DNA of 64,000 nucleotides from Scytonema sp035967975 (GTDB lineage Bacteria; Cyanobacteriota; Cyanobacteriia; Cyanobacteriales; Nostocaceae): positions 4,740 through 68,739 of the forward strand of contig JAWQFQ010000023.1 in the NCBI GenBank assembly GCA_035967975.1, written 5' to 3'. How positions within the stretch are numbered: position 1 is the stretch's first letter; each line of letters begins with the position of its first letter. Under the pieces are notes generated by a model. It had not been told where the DNA came from and did no database searches. It saw only the letters and a program-made list of their open reading frames with translations. Below, one piece after another: positions 1 to 8,889 of this stretch. A program made the translations under genes and the position numbers.

Positions 1-350
1 GACTACCGAGATTTGATATACAAATTAAATCTACTTCCCAAAACGTATTAAATGAAGAATCCATTAAATACAGATTAAGCATCAAAAACTATGACGAACT
101 CCGCGAAGATGACCCCTTCGTACCGCAACTCTTAATCGTAGTTATCATTCCAGGTGATGTCAGAGACTGGCTATCACAAACCGAAGAATCTCTATGCTTA
201 AAGCGCTGCGGTTACTGGCTATCGTTACGCGGACAACCACCAGTTGATAACCAAACAACTATCACCGTTGAAATTAAGCGTCAAAATATATTTAGTCCGA
301 ACGAACTTCATATCATAATGGAACGCATTGCTGCAGGATTACCGCTATGA
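1..350 (+). CDS. DUF4365-like protein, C-terminal part (5' end outside window)
   Basis: An open frame runs from the left edge to a TGA at 348-350 and encodes about 115 residues. It reads as the C-terminal part of a DUF4365-type protein: a strand with FDIQIKSTS, then YDELR, a hydrophobic strand LLIVVIIPGD, and RDWLSQ before a region with CGYWLSLRG. The stop overlaps the next start (ATGA), so the two genes are probably translationally coupled. DUF4365 has unknown function and has been likened to nuclease-fold proteins; I could not check this. The N-terminus is missing, so integrity cannot be judged. The family name is from memory and is moderately sure. Confidence 0.6.
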   Translation, partial: LPRFDIQIKSTSQNVLNEESIKYRLSIKNYDELREDDPFVPQLLIVVIIPGDVRDWLSQTEESLCLKRCGYWLSLRGQPPVDNQTTITVEIKRQNIFSPNELHIIMERIAAGLPL

Positions 351-871
351 CAGCTATCATCTCAGATGTAGAGAAATTTAAACATATCGACCCCCAACAA
401 GTGGAGACTTATCTTCGGTCACATGGTTGGCATCAACAGCAACTCAGGGGTGATAAAGCCTCAATTTGGACTCTAGACGATTTTGAAATCCTACTTCCCC
501 TCAAACCAGAAATTGTTGATTTCCCCCGCCGTATGCAAGAAGTTTTAGAAACTCTAGCATTAGCAGAAAATCGTTCTCAAATTAATATTTTTAGCTCGCT
601 CATTACCAATGCACCCAACATCACCATTCAAGGGTTAGTTACGCAAATTGAAACACCATTAGCTGATAAATTAAGTGGAGAAATTACATTATTTGGCGTG
701 GTTGTCGATCAACTGCGGAAAATCAAAACCCAATTATCAGACCATGATTATATACTAGCTATTAAGGCGTATCAAGAGCGTTTACCAGTCATTTTTACGG
801 GCGATTTAATCAAAGAAAATAACACATTTATTCTGAAAAATTCCCGCAATCTTCAACTAGATAATATCTGA
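347..871 (+). CDS. Hypothetical protein coupled to the DUF4365-like gene
   Basis: This encodes 174 residues and begins at an ATG that overlaps the upstream stop by four bases, a classic coupled arrangement. The protein has no signal peptide or membrane segment and looks like a soluble mixed alpha/beta protein. The N-terminal part has a WHQQQLRGDKASIW stretch and a leucine-rich helix around residues 60-80. The middle alternates short hydrophobic strands (ITIQGLVTQI, GEITLFGVVVD), and the C-terminus has LPVIFTGDLIKENN. I do not recognise a named family. The tight coupling argues that it works together with the DUF4365-like protein, as partner or regulator. Confidence 0.75.
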   Translation: MTAIISDVEKFKHIDPQQVETYLRSHGWHQQQLRGDKASIWTLDDFEILLPLKPEIVDFPRRMQEVLETLALAENRSQINIFSSLITNAPNITIQGLVTQIETPLADKLSGEITLFGVVVDQLRKIKTQLSDHDYILAIKAYQERLPVIFTGDLIKENNTFILKNSRNLQLDNI

Positions 872-895
872 GGTACATTAGAATCTAAGGATTTC

Positions 896-1086
896 GGCTC
901 TTTCGTACAAAGCGCGTGCTAATTTAATCTAAAAAATCCCTAAAAGCTTTATGCAGTCATGTTTTCAAGCATGGCTTAAGCTAGATTTGTTCATAAAGCA
1001 ATTAGTCAGGCATTGAAATCCCATACAAACAGGTTCAGATACGAAGCTTATTGATAATTTCGGCACGCGCTTTGTACGGAAGAGCC
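896..1086. mobile_element. 191-bp element with ~30-base inverted ends (MITE or IS relic)
   Basis: The left end (from 896, GGCTCTTTCGTACAAAGCGC...) is matched in inverted orientation by the right end (1053-1086, ...GCGCTTTGTACGGAAGAGCC). The arms agree over about 30 bases with a few mismatches, and the 120-base interior has no open frame. This is the layout of a non-autonomous transposon derivative. No clear target duplication is visible, and the parent IS family is not recognised. Confidence 0.65.
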
Positions 1087-1259
1087 CACTTTATGCGCGA
1101 ACCCACACTTTAAAATAAACAAAATTATTTATCTTTTTGGTTCACTGATAACTTTTTAAAAAGTATATGAAATCATACAAAAACTTTTTTATTTTCATAT
1201 AAAATATGGATTTTTAAGAAGATATTGTGATAGCAAGCCTAAATTATTTGTAAAAGCAG

Positions 1260-1292
1260 AGAAACCCGGTATCTTTAAGATACCGGGTTTCT
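1260..1292. repeat. R1 hairpin core
   Basis: A 33-base inverted repeat: AGAAACCCGGTATCTT, then AGATACCGGGTTTCT around a one- to two-base centre. It is isolated here, about 275 bases upstream of the glycosyltransferase. Confidence 0.85.
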
Positions 1293-1567
1293 GAATATCG
1301 CAAATCTAAAAATGATAATTTGAATGCAAAAACATAAAAGATAGTAGATAAAATAAAAAGAAGTCGTTCTTAGATTAAATTCGTAAAAAAAATCACAAAA
1401 TCCGTCAAATGTTAATTATAAAAACCAGTGTTTTTTTTACTTAATTAACCGCAGAGGCGCAGAGAGCATAGAGATAAGAGTTAGAAAGATAATGAGAATT
1501 TTAGTCAGATAAGGGAGTAAGTCACTAGTTTTCAGTTCTTGAAATTATACAGGATAACCAATTAACT

Positions 1568-2836
1568 ATGAACAAGCAACGTCTTCGTATTGCGCTTTTT
1601 ACAAGCTTGTATGCTCCCTTCTTAACAGGGGTTTCTGTAGCAGTACACCAACGTGTTCTCTGGTTATTAAAGCAGGGACATGACGTCTTTCTGGTTCACC
1701 CACAAATTAACAATCAGTATCCTGAGTATATAGGTAATCGTCCCATGCCGGGACTGGAAGAATTAAAACCTTTCTCGAATTTTTCTGAGTATGCATTTCC
1801 TACAAATCCTCTAATATTTTATAAGTCTCTTCCTCAACCATTGAATTATCGATATTGGAGCGATACTAAACTGCTGGAGGAATTTAAACCTGACATTATA
1901 GTCGTAGAAGAAGCACCTCAAATCAGAGGATTTTACTCACTTTTTTTGCAAGGTTATGGTCGTCCTATTGGTACTGAATACGCAAAGCGCACAAGTACTC
2001 CGATAATATCACTGTTTCACACTGATATTGTTGCCTACATCCAATACTATTTAGGGAATCAGTTTTTTAGTCTTATTCGTCCCATCCTTCCCTTTATCAT
2101 CAAACAATTCAGTGAAACCTATGATGCTAATTTTTTCCCTTCAAGAGAACAACTTGCTAAGTACAAACAATTAAAATCCCAACGTAGTGAATATCTCCCT
2201 TATCAAGGAATCGACTGTCAAAAATTTAATCCCACGAATATCATACACAACCCTATTCCCAACGACTCTCGTCCAACTCTCCTCTTTGTCGGACGTATTA
2301 CTGCAGAAAAGAATGTTGCTCAACTTCTTGATATATATTCTCTTGTCGCTACCAAAATTCCCGATGTTCATTTAATCATTGTTGGTAGAGGTCCTCAAGA
2401 AGAAGAAATCCGCAGACAAGCTGAGAAGTTTAAATCTGGTGTAACTGTGTGGGGAGAGTCTCACGGAACAGAACTTTTAGGTTTATATGCTCGTGCAGAT
2501 GTGTTTGTCAACCCCTCACTCACCGAAAACTTCTGTACAGCGAATAACGAAGCACTTGCTTCTGGAACCCCTGTTGTCGCTGCTATTGCACCATCAACCT
2601 CAGAACAGGTTCTACCGGGTCGCAATGGTTTGTTAGCGGAACCCAATAACCCAACAGATTTTGCTCAGAAAGTGATTTCTATTCTTGAAAACCCTGACCT
2701 TAAAGAAGAAATGTCTCGCGAGGCTCGTCAGTTAATTCTTGAGTTTGATTGGTCGGTATGTATGGAAAGATTTGAGAATAAACTTTTTGCGATAGTTGAA
2801 GCATCTTCCAAATCATCAAACGTCCAAAATTCGTAG
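1568..2836 (+). CDS. Glycosyltransferase family 4 (GT-B fold)
   Basis: This encodes 422 residues, normal for GT4 enzymes, which transfer a sugar from an activated donor to glycans or lipids at the cytoplasmic face of the membrane. The N-terminal acceptor domain begins with IALFTSLYAPFLTGVSVAVHQ, the usual glycine-containing first strand. The C-terminal donor domain has TLLFVGRITAEKN (about residue 240), HLIIVGRGPQEEE and the EX7E signature TENFCTANNEALASGTPVVA near residues 316-335. There is no membrane segment. It stands alone on its strand, so donor and acceptor cannot be inferred. It resembles the SqdX/GT4 branch in layout, but I do not assign that function. The start lacks a strong ribosome binding site. 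Confidence 0.85.
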   Translation: MNKQRLRIALFTSLYAPFLTGVSVAVHQRVLWLLKQGHDVFLVHPQINNQYPEYIGNRPMPGLEELKPFSNFSEYAFPTNPLIFYKSLPQPLNYRYWSDTKLLEEFKPDIIVVEEAPQIRGFYSLFLQGYGRPIGTEYAKRTSTPIISLFHTDIVAYIQYYLGNQFFSLIRPILPFIIKQFSETYDANFFPSREQLAKYKQLKSQRSEYLPYQGIDCQKFNPTNIIHNPIPNDSRPTLLFVGRITAEKNVAQLLDIYSLVATKIPDVHLIIVGRGPQEEEIRRQAEKFKSGVTVWGESHGTELLGLYARADVFVNPSLTENFCTANNEALASGTPVVAAIAPSTSEQVLPGRNGLLAEPNNPTDFAQKVISILENPDLKEEMSREARQLILEFDWSVCMERFENKLFAIVEASSKSSNVQNS

Positions 2837-2963
2837 TGTGACACTCCAGGGTGCGGAATGGGGGTTTAACCCAATACGGTTCAGTTAAGGATAATTGTAG
2901 GTTGGGTAGAGCGATCGCAAAATCAGCTTTTTAGCTTTCAATACTGCTCGGTTAAGCTTGAAC

Positions 2964-2996
2964 AGAAACCCGGTATTTTTGAGATAGCGGGTTTCT
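2964..2996. repeat. R1 hairpin core
   Basis: A 33-base R1 core with a slightly degenerate right arm (GATAGCGGGTTTCT). It lies 128 bases past the glycosyltransferase stop. End-type motifs of the larger element (AATACTGCTCGGTTAAG) precede it and AACTGAACCGTATTA follows at about 3040. Confidence 0.8.
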
Positions 2997-3060
2997 TGCA
3001 GTGCAGACAGCTCTTATCCTAGCAGTCTTGTTTTAGCTGTAACTGAACCGTATTAGCTAT

Positions 3061-3114
3061 TAACCCGTTTTAACGGGTTTGAGCTTTAAGCCCAAATTTT
3101 AATTTAGGGCTTAA
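3061..3114. repeat. R2 dispersed repeat, copy A
   Basis: It starts with the palindrome TAACCCGTTTTAACGGGTTT and continues to TTTAGGGCTTA. An almost identical copy lies in inverted orientation at 17739-17788. Both copies sit beside an R1 element, so they form a composite unit. Confidence 0.8.
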
Positions 3115-3155
3115 CTACAAAATTTGAAACAGAGTGACCGTTATACATATAATCT

Positions 3156-5018
3156 TCAATTTGTACAGCGCGTAAGTCCTAATTTCTTTTCCCGATCGCT
3201 CACACTTGCAATTTCAGCAATTTCTATTGCTTTGACTTCATCGTCTGGGATAGTTTCAGCAACCTTTAAGGCGCGATCGCGCTTTCCAGAACAAGCAAAT
3301 TTACTAGCGATGTCAGCTAGGAGTTTGGTAGTTTCCCTTCCTTGAAAAGATGATGCTACCTCAAACGCCCTGTCAAGTTGACCATCATCTGTCAACATAG
3401 ATGCAACTTTGTTTAAAACGATCGCCCTCGAACCCGCACCTTTGAGGCTATTAGCTATTTTCATAGCAGGTTCAATCTGTCCCATGTCTGCAAGTTGGAC
3501 ACCAATATCTGTCAGGGTTGATTCTTTCATCAACTCACTTCCCAAAGATTCAGCAATTTTGATAGCCCTGTCAGTCTGTCCCACTGGAACGAGTGCAATA
3601 GCAACATGGCTCAGTGACATATAGCCTTGGTAATCATTCGATTTTTTTGGTGTTGGCGGCAATGGTATATCTTTAAGTAGTTTAGCAGCTTGTGCTTTTT
3701 CCCCTGTTTGTTGCAATTCTTTAGCAACAGCAATAATTGCCAATGCTTTTGCTTCTACATCGGGAATTTTCTTAGCTAACTGTAACGCTTGTGGAACTTT
3801 CTTCGCTTTAGCATACTGACGAATAATTTCTACTAAGGTAGAGTCCTTAATACTAGGAGTAGGTAAAAGATAAAATGCATCTTGCGGGCTTAATCCCAAC
3901 TGAGCTGGTTCTGTCATCGCCTGTGCGATTTGTTCAGCTGCATCAAACTGTTGCTTTTCAGCTAACTTGACAGCAATATCTCGCAGTGCATCTTCTCTAG
4001 CTTGGTAGGTTTTGAATTTAAACCCCGAATCCAATTTGGTTGGAGATGGAATTTCCTTTGTTAGCTTTTTGGCGATGTCTAGGGCGATTGATGTTTCTCC
4101 CATATCTATCAGTTTGACTGCGATCGCCGACCAAGTCACAGCTTTCTCCACAGGCGACTTGATGGCTTGAGCATTTTTCCAAGTTTGCTGCACTTGGTCT
4201 ACTTTTGCTAAATGGTTAAGAATACCCACAAATGCCCAAGCTTGATAATTTTGAGTCGCTTCACCACCAGCGGAACCACAGCCTTCTATACTATTCGCTA
4301 TTTGGAGGGCAGTCTCTAACTGAGACATGAGACTCAAATTGCCTGCAATCTTGGATAATACATCAAATTTATAGTTCGCGCAACTGCCATTTGATTCGTA
4401 GGCATAGTCTCCTGTAATACCTTTAGCAAATTGTAACGCCTCTAGGAGAACTGGCTTTGCGAACTGTGTTTGTCCATTCTTAATCAGAGTGAAAGCAATG
4501 TCATTCAGGGCTTGAGCTTTACGATAGTCAGAAGGAATTTCTTTTGCCAACTGTAACGCTCGTTGGGTTTGTCCAGCTTGGGCTATTTGAACGCTGATAT
4601 TCCGCAAAGCTTCTTCCTGTTCGTACTTACTAAAGGTAGGGCTGGTTTCTTCAGTCAGTTGTACTGCTTGTTCAAACAGTTTCTCCGAACGCTGCGCTTG
4701 TCCTACCTCTGAGAGTTGGAGAGCGATCGCAGATAATGCATTGATTTTAGACCCTTGATTTGGTATTCCTTCAGCAATCCTGATAGCACGCTCAAACAAC
4801 GCTACTGCTTGTTCACTATTATCGGTGTTAGCAAGTTTAACCGCTAAGTCCGCTAACGATTCCGTCGGAACGGGTGCTATGTTTTGTACTCTTTGCAACC
4901 TTTCCCAATCAAGTCGGGAAGATTTTGTGTTTTGTGCTTGTACTGTGTGATGGTGATTGACTTCTAAAAGAAACAATAATCCGAGAGCAAGCTTTGGAAA
5001 AATAGTTTTTTGCGACAT
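3156..5018 (-). CDS. Secreted helical-repeat protein (TPR/HEAT-like), function unknown
   Basis: This encodes 620 residues. The first ~29 look like a Sec signal peptide (a lysine, then LALGLLFLLEV, ending near VQAQ). The rest is built of about fifteen to eighteen degenerate helical pairs of roughly 33 residues with recurring patterns such as ALQLAKEIP, ALNDIAFTLIKNGQT and ALAIIAVAKELQQTGE. This resembles TPR- or HEAT-type scaffolds that mediate protein contacts. It is probably periplasmic or outer-membrane associated. No catalytic domain is visible. It is convergent with the glycosyltransferase gene. The start is chosen because it gives the signal peptide; no strong ribosome binding site precedes it. 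Confidence 0.8.
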   Translation of the reverse strand: MSQKTIFPKLALGLLFLLEVNHHHTVQAQNTKSSRLDWERLQRVQNIAPVPTESLADLAVKLANTDNSEQAVALFERAIRIAEGIPNQGSKINALSAIALQLSEVGQAQRSEKLFEQAVQLTEETSPTFSKYEQEEALRNISVQIAQAGQTQRALQLAKEIPSDYRKAQALNDIAFTLIKNGQTQFAKPVLLEALQFAKGITGDYAYESNGSCANYKFDVLSKIAGNLSLMSQLETALQIANSIEGCGSAGGEATQNYQAWAFVGILNHLAKVDQVQQTWKNAQAIKSPVEKAVTWSAIAVKLIDMGETSIALDIAKKLTKEIPSPTKLDSGFKFKTYQAREDALRDIAVKLAEKQQFDAAEQIAQAMTEPAQLGLSPQDAFYLLPTPSIKDSTLVEIIRQYAKAKKVPQALQLAKKIPDVEAKALAIIAVAKELQQTGEKAQAAKLLKDIPLPPTPKKSNDYQGYMSLSHVAIALVPVGQTDRAIKIAESLGSELMKESTLTDIGVQLADMGQIEPAMKIANSLKGAGSRAIVLNKVASMLTDDGQLDRAFEVASSFQGRETTKLLADIASKFACSGKRDRALKVAETIPDDEVKAIEIAEIASVSDREKKLGLTRCTN

Positions 5019-5028
5019 AACAAATTAG

Positions 5029-5140
5029 GGTGTAGGGGTGTATGGGTATGGGGGTGCAGGAGGTTACAGGGAGGGCGCAGGAGGAGACGAAAAAAAGGTA
5101 TTGACCCCTACACCCTTGCACCCATACACCCCCACACCCC
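5029..5140. repeat. Inverted STRR pair (GGGTGTA type)
   Basis: A run of GGGTGTA-like heptamers (5029-5060) is answered by its complement (CCCCTACACCC... to 5140). The two form a long imperfect inverted repeat between two minus-strand genes. The downstream arm lies directly behind the oxidoreductase stop and could act as a terminator-like hairpin. Confidence 0.6.
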
Positions 5141-6151
5141 TTACCAATGAATGACAATTTTGCCGAAATGTGCGCCGCTTTCCATATACTGCAAGGCTTC
5201 TCGGGCTTGGTCAAAGGGGAACACTCGGTCAATAATTGGTTTCATACCATGTAGGGAGATTGCACGATTCATTGCTTCAAACATTTCACGGCTACCAACA
5301 TAGATACCTCGCACACAAATTCCTTTGTGCAGAATGGATACCGTACTTACATCTGCACTTAACCCGGAAAGTACACCAATCAAGCTAATGTATCCACCAT
5401 AACGCACAGCACGCAGGGAGCTATTAAGATTTGCACCGCCAGCAACCTCTATAACCCTATCGACGCCGACTTTACCTGTAAGTTCCCAAACTTTTTCTTC
5501 CCAGTTTGGAGTCGTCTTATAATTAATAACCTCTGATGCGCCTAGTTGCTTCAATTTTTCTAGTTTTTGGTCGCTGCTAGAAGTAGCGATCGCACGCGCT
5601 CCCATTATTTTGGCAAACTGGAGGGCGAATATTGAAACTCCCCCGGTACCTTGGATGAGAACAGTATCCCCTGCTTTGAACTTTCCATCTGTTGTCAGAG
5701 CATTCCAAGCTGTCACCGCAGCACAGGGTAGGGTTGCGGCTTCTTCATCCGAGAGTTGTTCGGGAAACCGAACCACACCATTCTGGTTTAGCGTAACATA
5801 CTCAGCTAATACCCCATCAATGGCACCACCTAAAGCTGACTTTGACTTTTCTGCGGAAAACTCCCCATCTATCCATGATTGCATGAAGATAGTCGCTACG
5901 CGATCGCCAACTTTTACTCTAGTGACGCCATCACCAACACCAACCACTTCCCCCACCCCATCAGAGAAAGGAACAAGCGGTAGCTTTTGCTTAGAACCAT
6001 ACGCCCCCCTCACTGTCAACAAATCCCGATAATTGAGAGAAGCCGCACGCATCTTCAAAAGTACCTGTCCCGCTGGGGGATGGGGTTCCGGGCGTTCCAC
6101 CAACGTCAATGCATCAAGACCTTCTTTAGATTGAACTTCCCAAACTTTCAT
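5141..6151 (-). CDS. MDR-superfamily NAD(P)-dependent alcohol dehydrogenase / quinone oxidoreductase
   Basis: This encodes 336 residues, typical of the medium-chain dehydrogenase/reductase superfamily. The N-terminal GroES-like domain contains LNYRDLLTVRGAYG and a GDGVTRVKVGDRVA turn. The C-terminal Rossmann domain has VLIQGTGGVSIFALQFAKIMGA (residues ~163-184) for NAD(P)H binding. The usual cysteine ligands of structural zinc are not evident, which favours the zinc-independent quinone-oxidoreductase-like branch, although similar proteins are often annotated as zinc-dependent. The likely reaction is hydride transfer between NAD(P)H and a carbonyl or quinone; the substrate is unknown. A GGGGG ribosome binding site lies just upstream of the ATG. 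Confidence 0.85.
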   Translation of the reverse strand: MKVWEVQSKEGLDALTLVERPEPHPPAGQVLLKMRAASLNYRDLLTVRGAYGSKQKLPLVPFSDGVGEVVGVGDGVTRVKVGDRVATIFMQSWIDGEFSAEKSKSALGGAIDGVLAEYVTLNQNGVVRFPEQLSDEEAATLPCAAVTAWNALTTDGKFKAGDTVLIQGTGGVSIFALQFAKIMGARAIATSSSDQKLEKLKQLGASEVINYKTTPNWEEKVWELTGKVGVDRVIEVAGGANLNSSLRAVRYGGYISLIGVLSGLSADVSTVSILHKGICVRGIYVGSREMFEAMNRAISLHGMKPIIDRVFPFDQAREALQYMESGAHFGKIVIHW

Positions 6152-6386
6152 GATTTACCCCCACTTGTTCCACAGTTTGTTTACCATAAATTGGGACAAA
6201 AAATACAGAGGTGTGGGATAGTTCTTAATTCGCCGCAAGCATTTAATTTGCCACGGCTAACAAAATACTGAGCGTTTTCATGAATTATACTTGGGCAGAG
6301 AACTTTAGAAGATTGGTAAACTAGAGGTTGTTAGCGGTTTGCTTGGATTAGCTAGAACGTTAAATTATTGGGAGTCGATCTGAACA

Positions 6387-6854
6387 ATGTCTAACACGCT
6401 ATACGATCGCGATTGGCAATTATGGATTCAGCAAACGATTCAGCAGTTACAGAATCATGAATTTGAGTCGCTGGATATTGAGCATTTGATTGAGGAGCTA
6501 GTTGATTTGGGTAAATCAGAGAGAAATACGCTAAAAAGCAATTTGACAATATTGTTGGCGCATTTACTCAAGTTAATGGTTCAGCATGATGTGCCCGATA
6601 GTATGAAAGGAAGTTGGTATAGTTCGGTGCTGGAACATCGTCAGCGCGTTCTCAATAATTTGACTGATACTCCTTCTCTCAAAAGTTTTCTGGTCGAAGC
6701 GGTGGAAAAAGCTTATCCAGATGGTCGGAAGCTGGCAATTAAGGAAGGTAAACTTGCCAAATATGGGGTTCGTGTGCCAGAAGAGAGTGAGTATCCCATA
6801 ACGTGTCCTTTTTCAATTGAGCAAATTTTGGATGAGGATTTCTACGGGTTATAG
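6387..6854 (+). CDS. DUF29 family protein
   Basis: This encodes 155 residues and matches the DUF29 family in length and pattern: N-terminal LYDRDWQLWIQQTIQQLQ, then LDIEHLIEELVDLGKSER, an HLLKLMVQ helix and a C-terminal CPFSIEQILDEDFYG. DUF29 proteins are small all-helical proteins of unknown function, often in many copies in filamentous cyanobacteria. There is no signal peptide. It is a single-gene unit between divergent and downstream genes. A GGGAG about 13 bases before the ATG may serve as ribosome binding site. The family assignment is sure; the function is unknown. Confidence 0.85.
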   Translation: MSNTLYDRDWQLWIQQTIQQLQNHEFESLDIEHLIEELVDLGKSERNTLKSNLTILLAHLLKLMVQHDVPDSMKGSWYSSVLEHRQRVLNNLTDTPSLKSFLVEAVEKAYPDGRKLAIKEGKLAKYGVRVPEESEYPITCPFSIEQILDEDFYGL

Positions 6855-7095
6855 AGGGTTAAGTTAATTTTTAAAATTGACCGAAAATTTGTAATTCATC
6901 ATGAATTCATTGAGAATACAACCCCCCAACACAGGTTCTAGAAAAAAAATGCGTATCTCATGATTCAAGCCCCTCGAAAATTATGTGGAAATACAATTAC
7001 GAATTATTTTAACTCCTGCAACTGACTGCATAAGTCAATTTATACTTGACCTATGACTAAAAAGTAGGCAAAAGTCAGCCCAAAAGGAGGATGCA

Positions 7096-8568
7096 ATGGT
7101 AACAGCGACATTACCAGAAAAGCAGGCAAAAATTGGTCCGACTCAATTACTCATTAACAATGAGTGGGTGGAAAGTACGAGCGGTCGCCGATTTGAGACA
7201 ATTAATCCAGCTACGGGTGAAGTCATTTGCAATGTTGCTGAAGCTGATGCTCCAGATGTTGATAAAGCAGTGCAAGCAGCTCGAAATGCCTTCAATCGGG
7301 GAGAATGGCGAAATATGTCCGCTCGTCGTCGTGGCGAGTTGCTCTACAAGCTCGCTGACTTAATCGAGCAGAATAAAGAGGAACTAGCAAGATTGGAAAG
7401 CCTCGATAATGGGAAGCCACTGACGGAGGCTATGTATGCAGACTTACCCTTCGTAATCGAGTGCTACCGCTACTATGCAGGTTGGGCAGATAAAATTCAA
7501 GGCAAGACCATCCCGGTAAAAGGTTCTTACTTTTGCTACACGCGTCATGAGCCAGTGGGTGTGGTTGGTCAAATTATTCCTTGGAACTTCCCGCTACTCA
7601 TGCAAGCTTGGAAGCTAGCACCAGCACTGGCTGCAGGGAATACGGTTGTTCTCAAAACGGCAGAACAAACCCCCTTGTCGGCGTTACGGGTAGGCGAACT
7701 CATCGTTGAAGCAGGTTTTCCCCCAGGAGTGGTAAACATTTTATCAGGATATGGACCAACCGCAGGGGCGGCGATCGCACGTCATATGGATGTGGATAAA
7801 TTAGCTTTTACCGGCTCGACTGAGGTAGGGCGTTTGGTGATGGAAGCTGCGGCTAAGAGCAACCTCAAGCGCATTACCTTGGAATTAGGTGGAAAGAGTC
7901 CCAATATCGTCTTTGCTGATGCTGATATGGATGCGGCGATCGCAGGGAGTCACCACGCTTTATTCTTTAACCAAGGTCAGTGCTGTAACGCTGGTTCAAG
8001 GCTGTTTGTGGAAGAAAAATGCTACGACGATTTTGTTGCAAAAAGCGTTGAGCGAGCATTACAGCGCACCGTCGGTGACCCCTTTGACCCGAAGACAAAG
8101 CAAGGACCGCAAGTAGACCAAGACCAGTTTGATAAAGTGATGAGCTATATTGAAGCTGGACAACAAGAAGGCGCAAACTTAGTATGCGGTGGTCATCGAG
8201 TTGGCGATCGCGGGTTTTTTATTGAGCCAACCGTATTTGCTGATGTTGACAACAACATGAAAATTGCTCAAGAGGAAATCTTTGGTCCAGTCATGAGCAT
8301 TATCAAGTTCAAAGACATTGAAGAGGTGATTCATCTGGCGAACACCACAATGTATGGACTAGCAGCGGGTGTATGGACAAAAGATATTACAAAAGCTCAC
8401 GCGATCGCAAACAATGTCCGCGCTGGTACTGTCTGGGTAAATTGCTACCACGCCTTTGATACAGCTGCACCCTTCGGTGGGTTCAAGCAGTCCGGAATGG
8501 GTCGCGAACTCGGTGAATATTGCTTACAGAATTACACCGAAGTCAAGACAGTTACCATTCAACTGTAA
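7096..8568 (+). CDS. NAD(P)+-dependent aldehyde dehydrogenase
   Basis: This encodes 490 residues, full length for the ALDH superfamily, which oxidises aldehydes to carboxylates. Visible hallmarks are IIPWNFPLLMQAWKLAPALA (around residue 155), the NAD-binding AFTGSTEVG, the general-base glutamate in LELGGKSPN and the catalytic cysteine in FNQGQCCNAGSR. The C-terminus has PFGGFKQSGMGRELG, as in the retinal/betaine/long-chain aldehyde dehydrogenase group (class 1/2-like). A strong ribosome binding site (AGGAGG) sits seven bases before the ATG. It is monocistronic. The actual substrate cannot be told from the sequence. Confidence 0.95.
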   Translation: MVTATLPEKQAKIGPTQLLINNEWVESTSGRRFETINPATGEVICNVAEADAPDVDKAVQAARNAFNRGEWRNMSARRRGELLYKLADLIEQNKEELARLESLDNGKPLTEAMYADLPFVIECYRYYAGWADKIQGKTIPVKGSYFCYTRHEPVGVVGQIIPWNFPLLMQAWKLAPALAAGNTVVLKTAEQTPLSALRVGELIVEAGFPPGVVNILSGYGPTAGAAIARHMDVDKLAFTGSTEVGRLVMEAAAKSNLKRITLELGGKSPNIVFADADMDAAIAGSHHALFFNQGQCCNAGSRLFVEEKCYDDFVAKSVERALQRTVGDPFDPKTKQGPQVDQDQFDKVMSYIEAGQQEGANLVCGGHRVGDRGFFIEPTVFADVDNNMKIAQEEIFGPVMSIIKFKDIEEVIHLANTTMYGLAAGVWTKDITKAHAIANNVRAGTVWVNCYHAFDTAAPFGGFKQSGMGRELGEYCLQNYTEVKTVTIQL

Positions 8569-8889
8569 ATTATCCTGATATAAAGTGCGATGCCCTCCTC
8601 AGTGGGTATCGCCCTTAGTTATTCGTTCGTAGTAGCGCTGTCTTCGCATGTCTCTAAGAGGATGTTTTCTAAGTCCTTTCATCAGTAGCAATTATATTCA
8701 ATATCCCCCTAAATCCCCCTTAAAAAGGGGGACCGTTAGAGTATTTTCCCCCCTTTCCAAGGGGGGCTAGGGGGGATCAATAAGTGCCTAAAATCACAGC
8801 CAACTACTTTTCAAACAACCTCTAAATGACTTCCATCACTAACGTCTGAGACAGACGTTCCACAAGAGATTTTTTGTTCTTGTATTCTT
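8569..8889. other. Convergent intergenic region
   Basis: There is no gene. It holds the 167-bp MITE and, behind the minus-strand glycosyltransferase, the palindrome AACGTCTGAGACAGACGTT (8847-8865), which could form a terminator-like stem without a U tract. Confidence 0.55.
8657..8823 (+). mobile_element. 167-bp MITE, copy 1
   Basis: It runs from AGAGGATGTTTTCTAAG to TTTTCAAACAACCTCT, so the ends are inverted repeats (AGAGGATGTTT against AAACAACCTCT). The interior has facing runs CCCCCTTAAAAAGGGGG and CCCCCTTTCCAAGGGGGG. The same element, also 167 bp, lies in the opposite orientation at 20831-20997. It has no coding capacity. Confidence 0.8.

Larger units (their letters stand above)
872..1567. 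other. Gene-free stretch with two repeat elements
   Basis: No convincing coding region is visible here. The stretch holds a 191-bp element with inverted ends (896-1086) and one R1 hairpin core (1260-1292), both listed separately, then AT-rich DNA. At about 1448-1470 there is a motif beginning CCGCAGAGGCGCAGAG, which recurs in related form near 20536 (CCGCAGATGCACACAG). Confidence 0.6.
2837..3155. other. Gene-free convergent intergenic region built of repeats
   Basis: This lies between two convergent genes and is mostly repeat: an R1-end-type motif at about 2871-2890, the R1 core (2964-2996) and the R2 repeat (3061-3114). There is no coding signal. Confidence 0.6.

Noticed and set aside
872..1567. 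tRNA or small RNA gene
   Set aside because: No cloverleaf, T-loop consensus or known RNA motif could be found; inverted structures there are transposon-like.
8657..8823. Rho-independent terminator between convergent genes
   Set aside because: The facing C/G runs belong to a 167-bp element present elsewhere at the same length, so a MITE explains them better.
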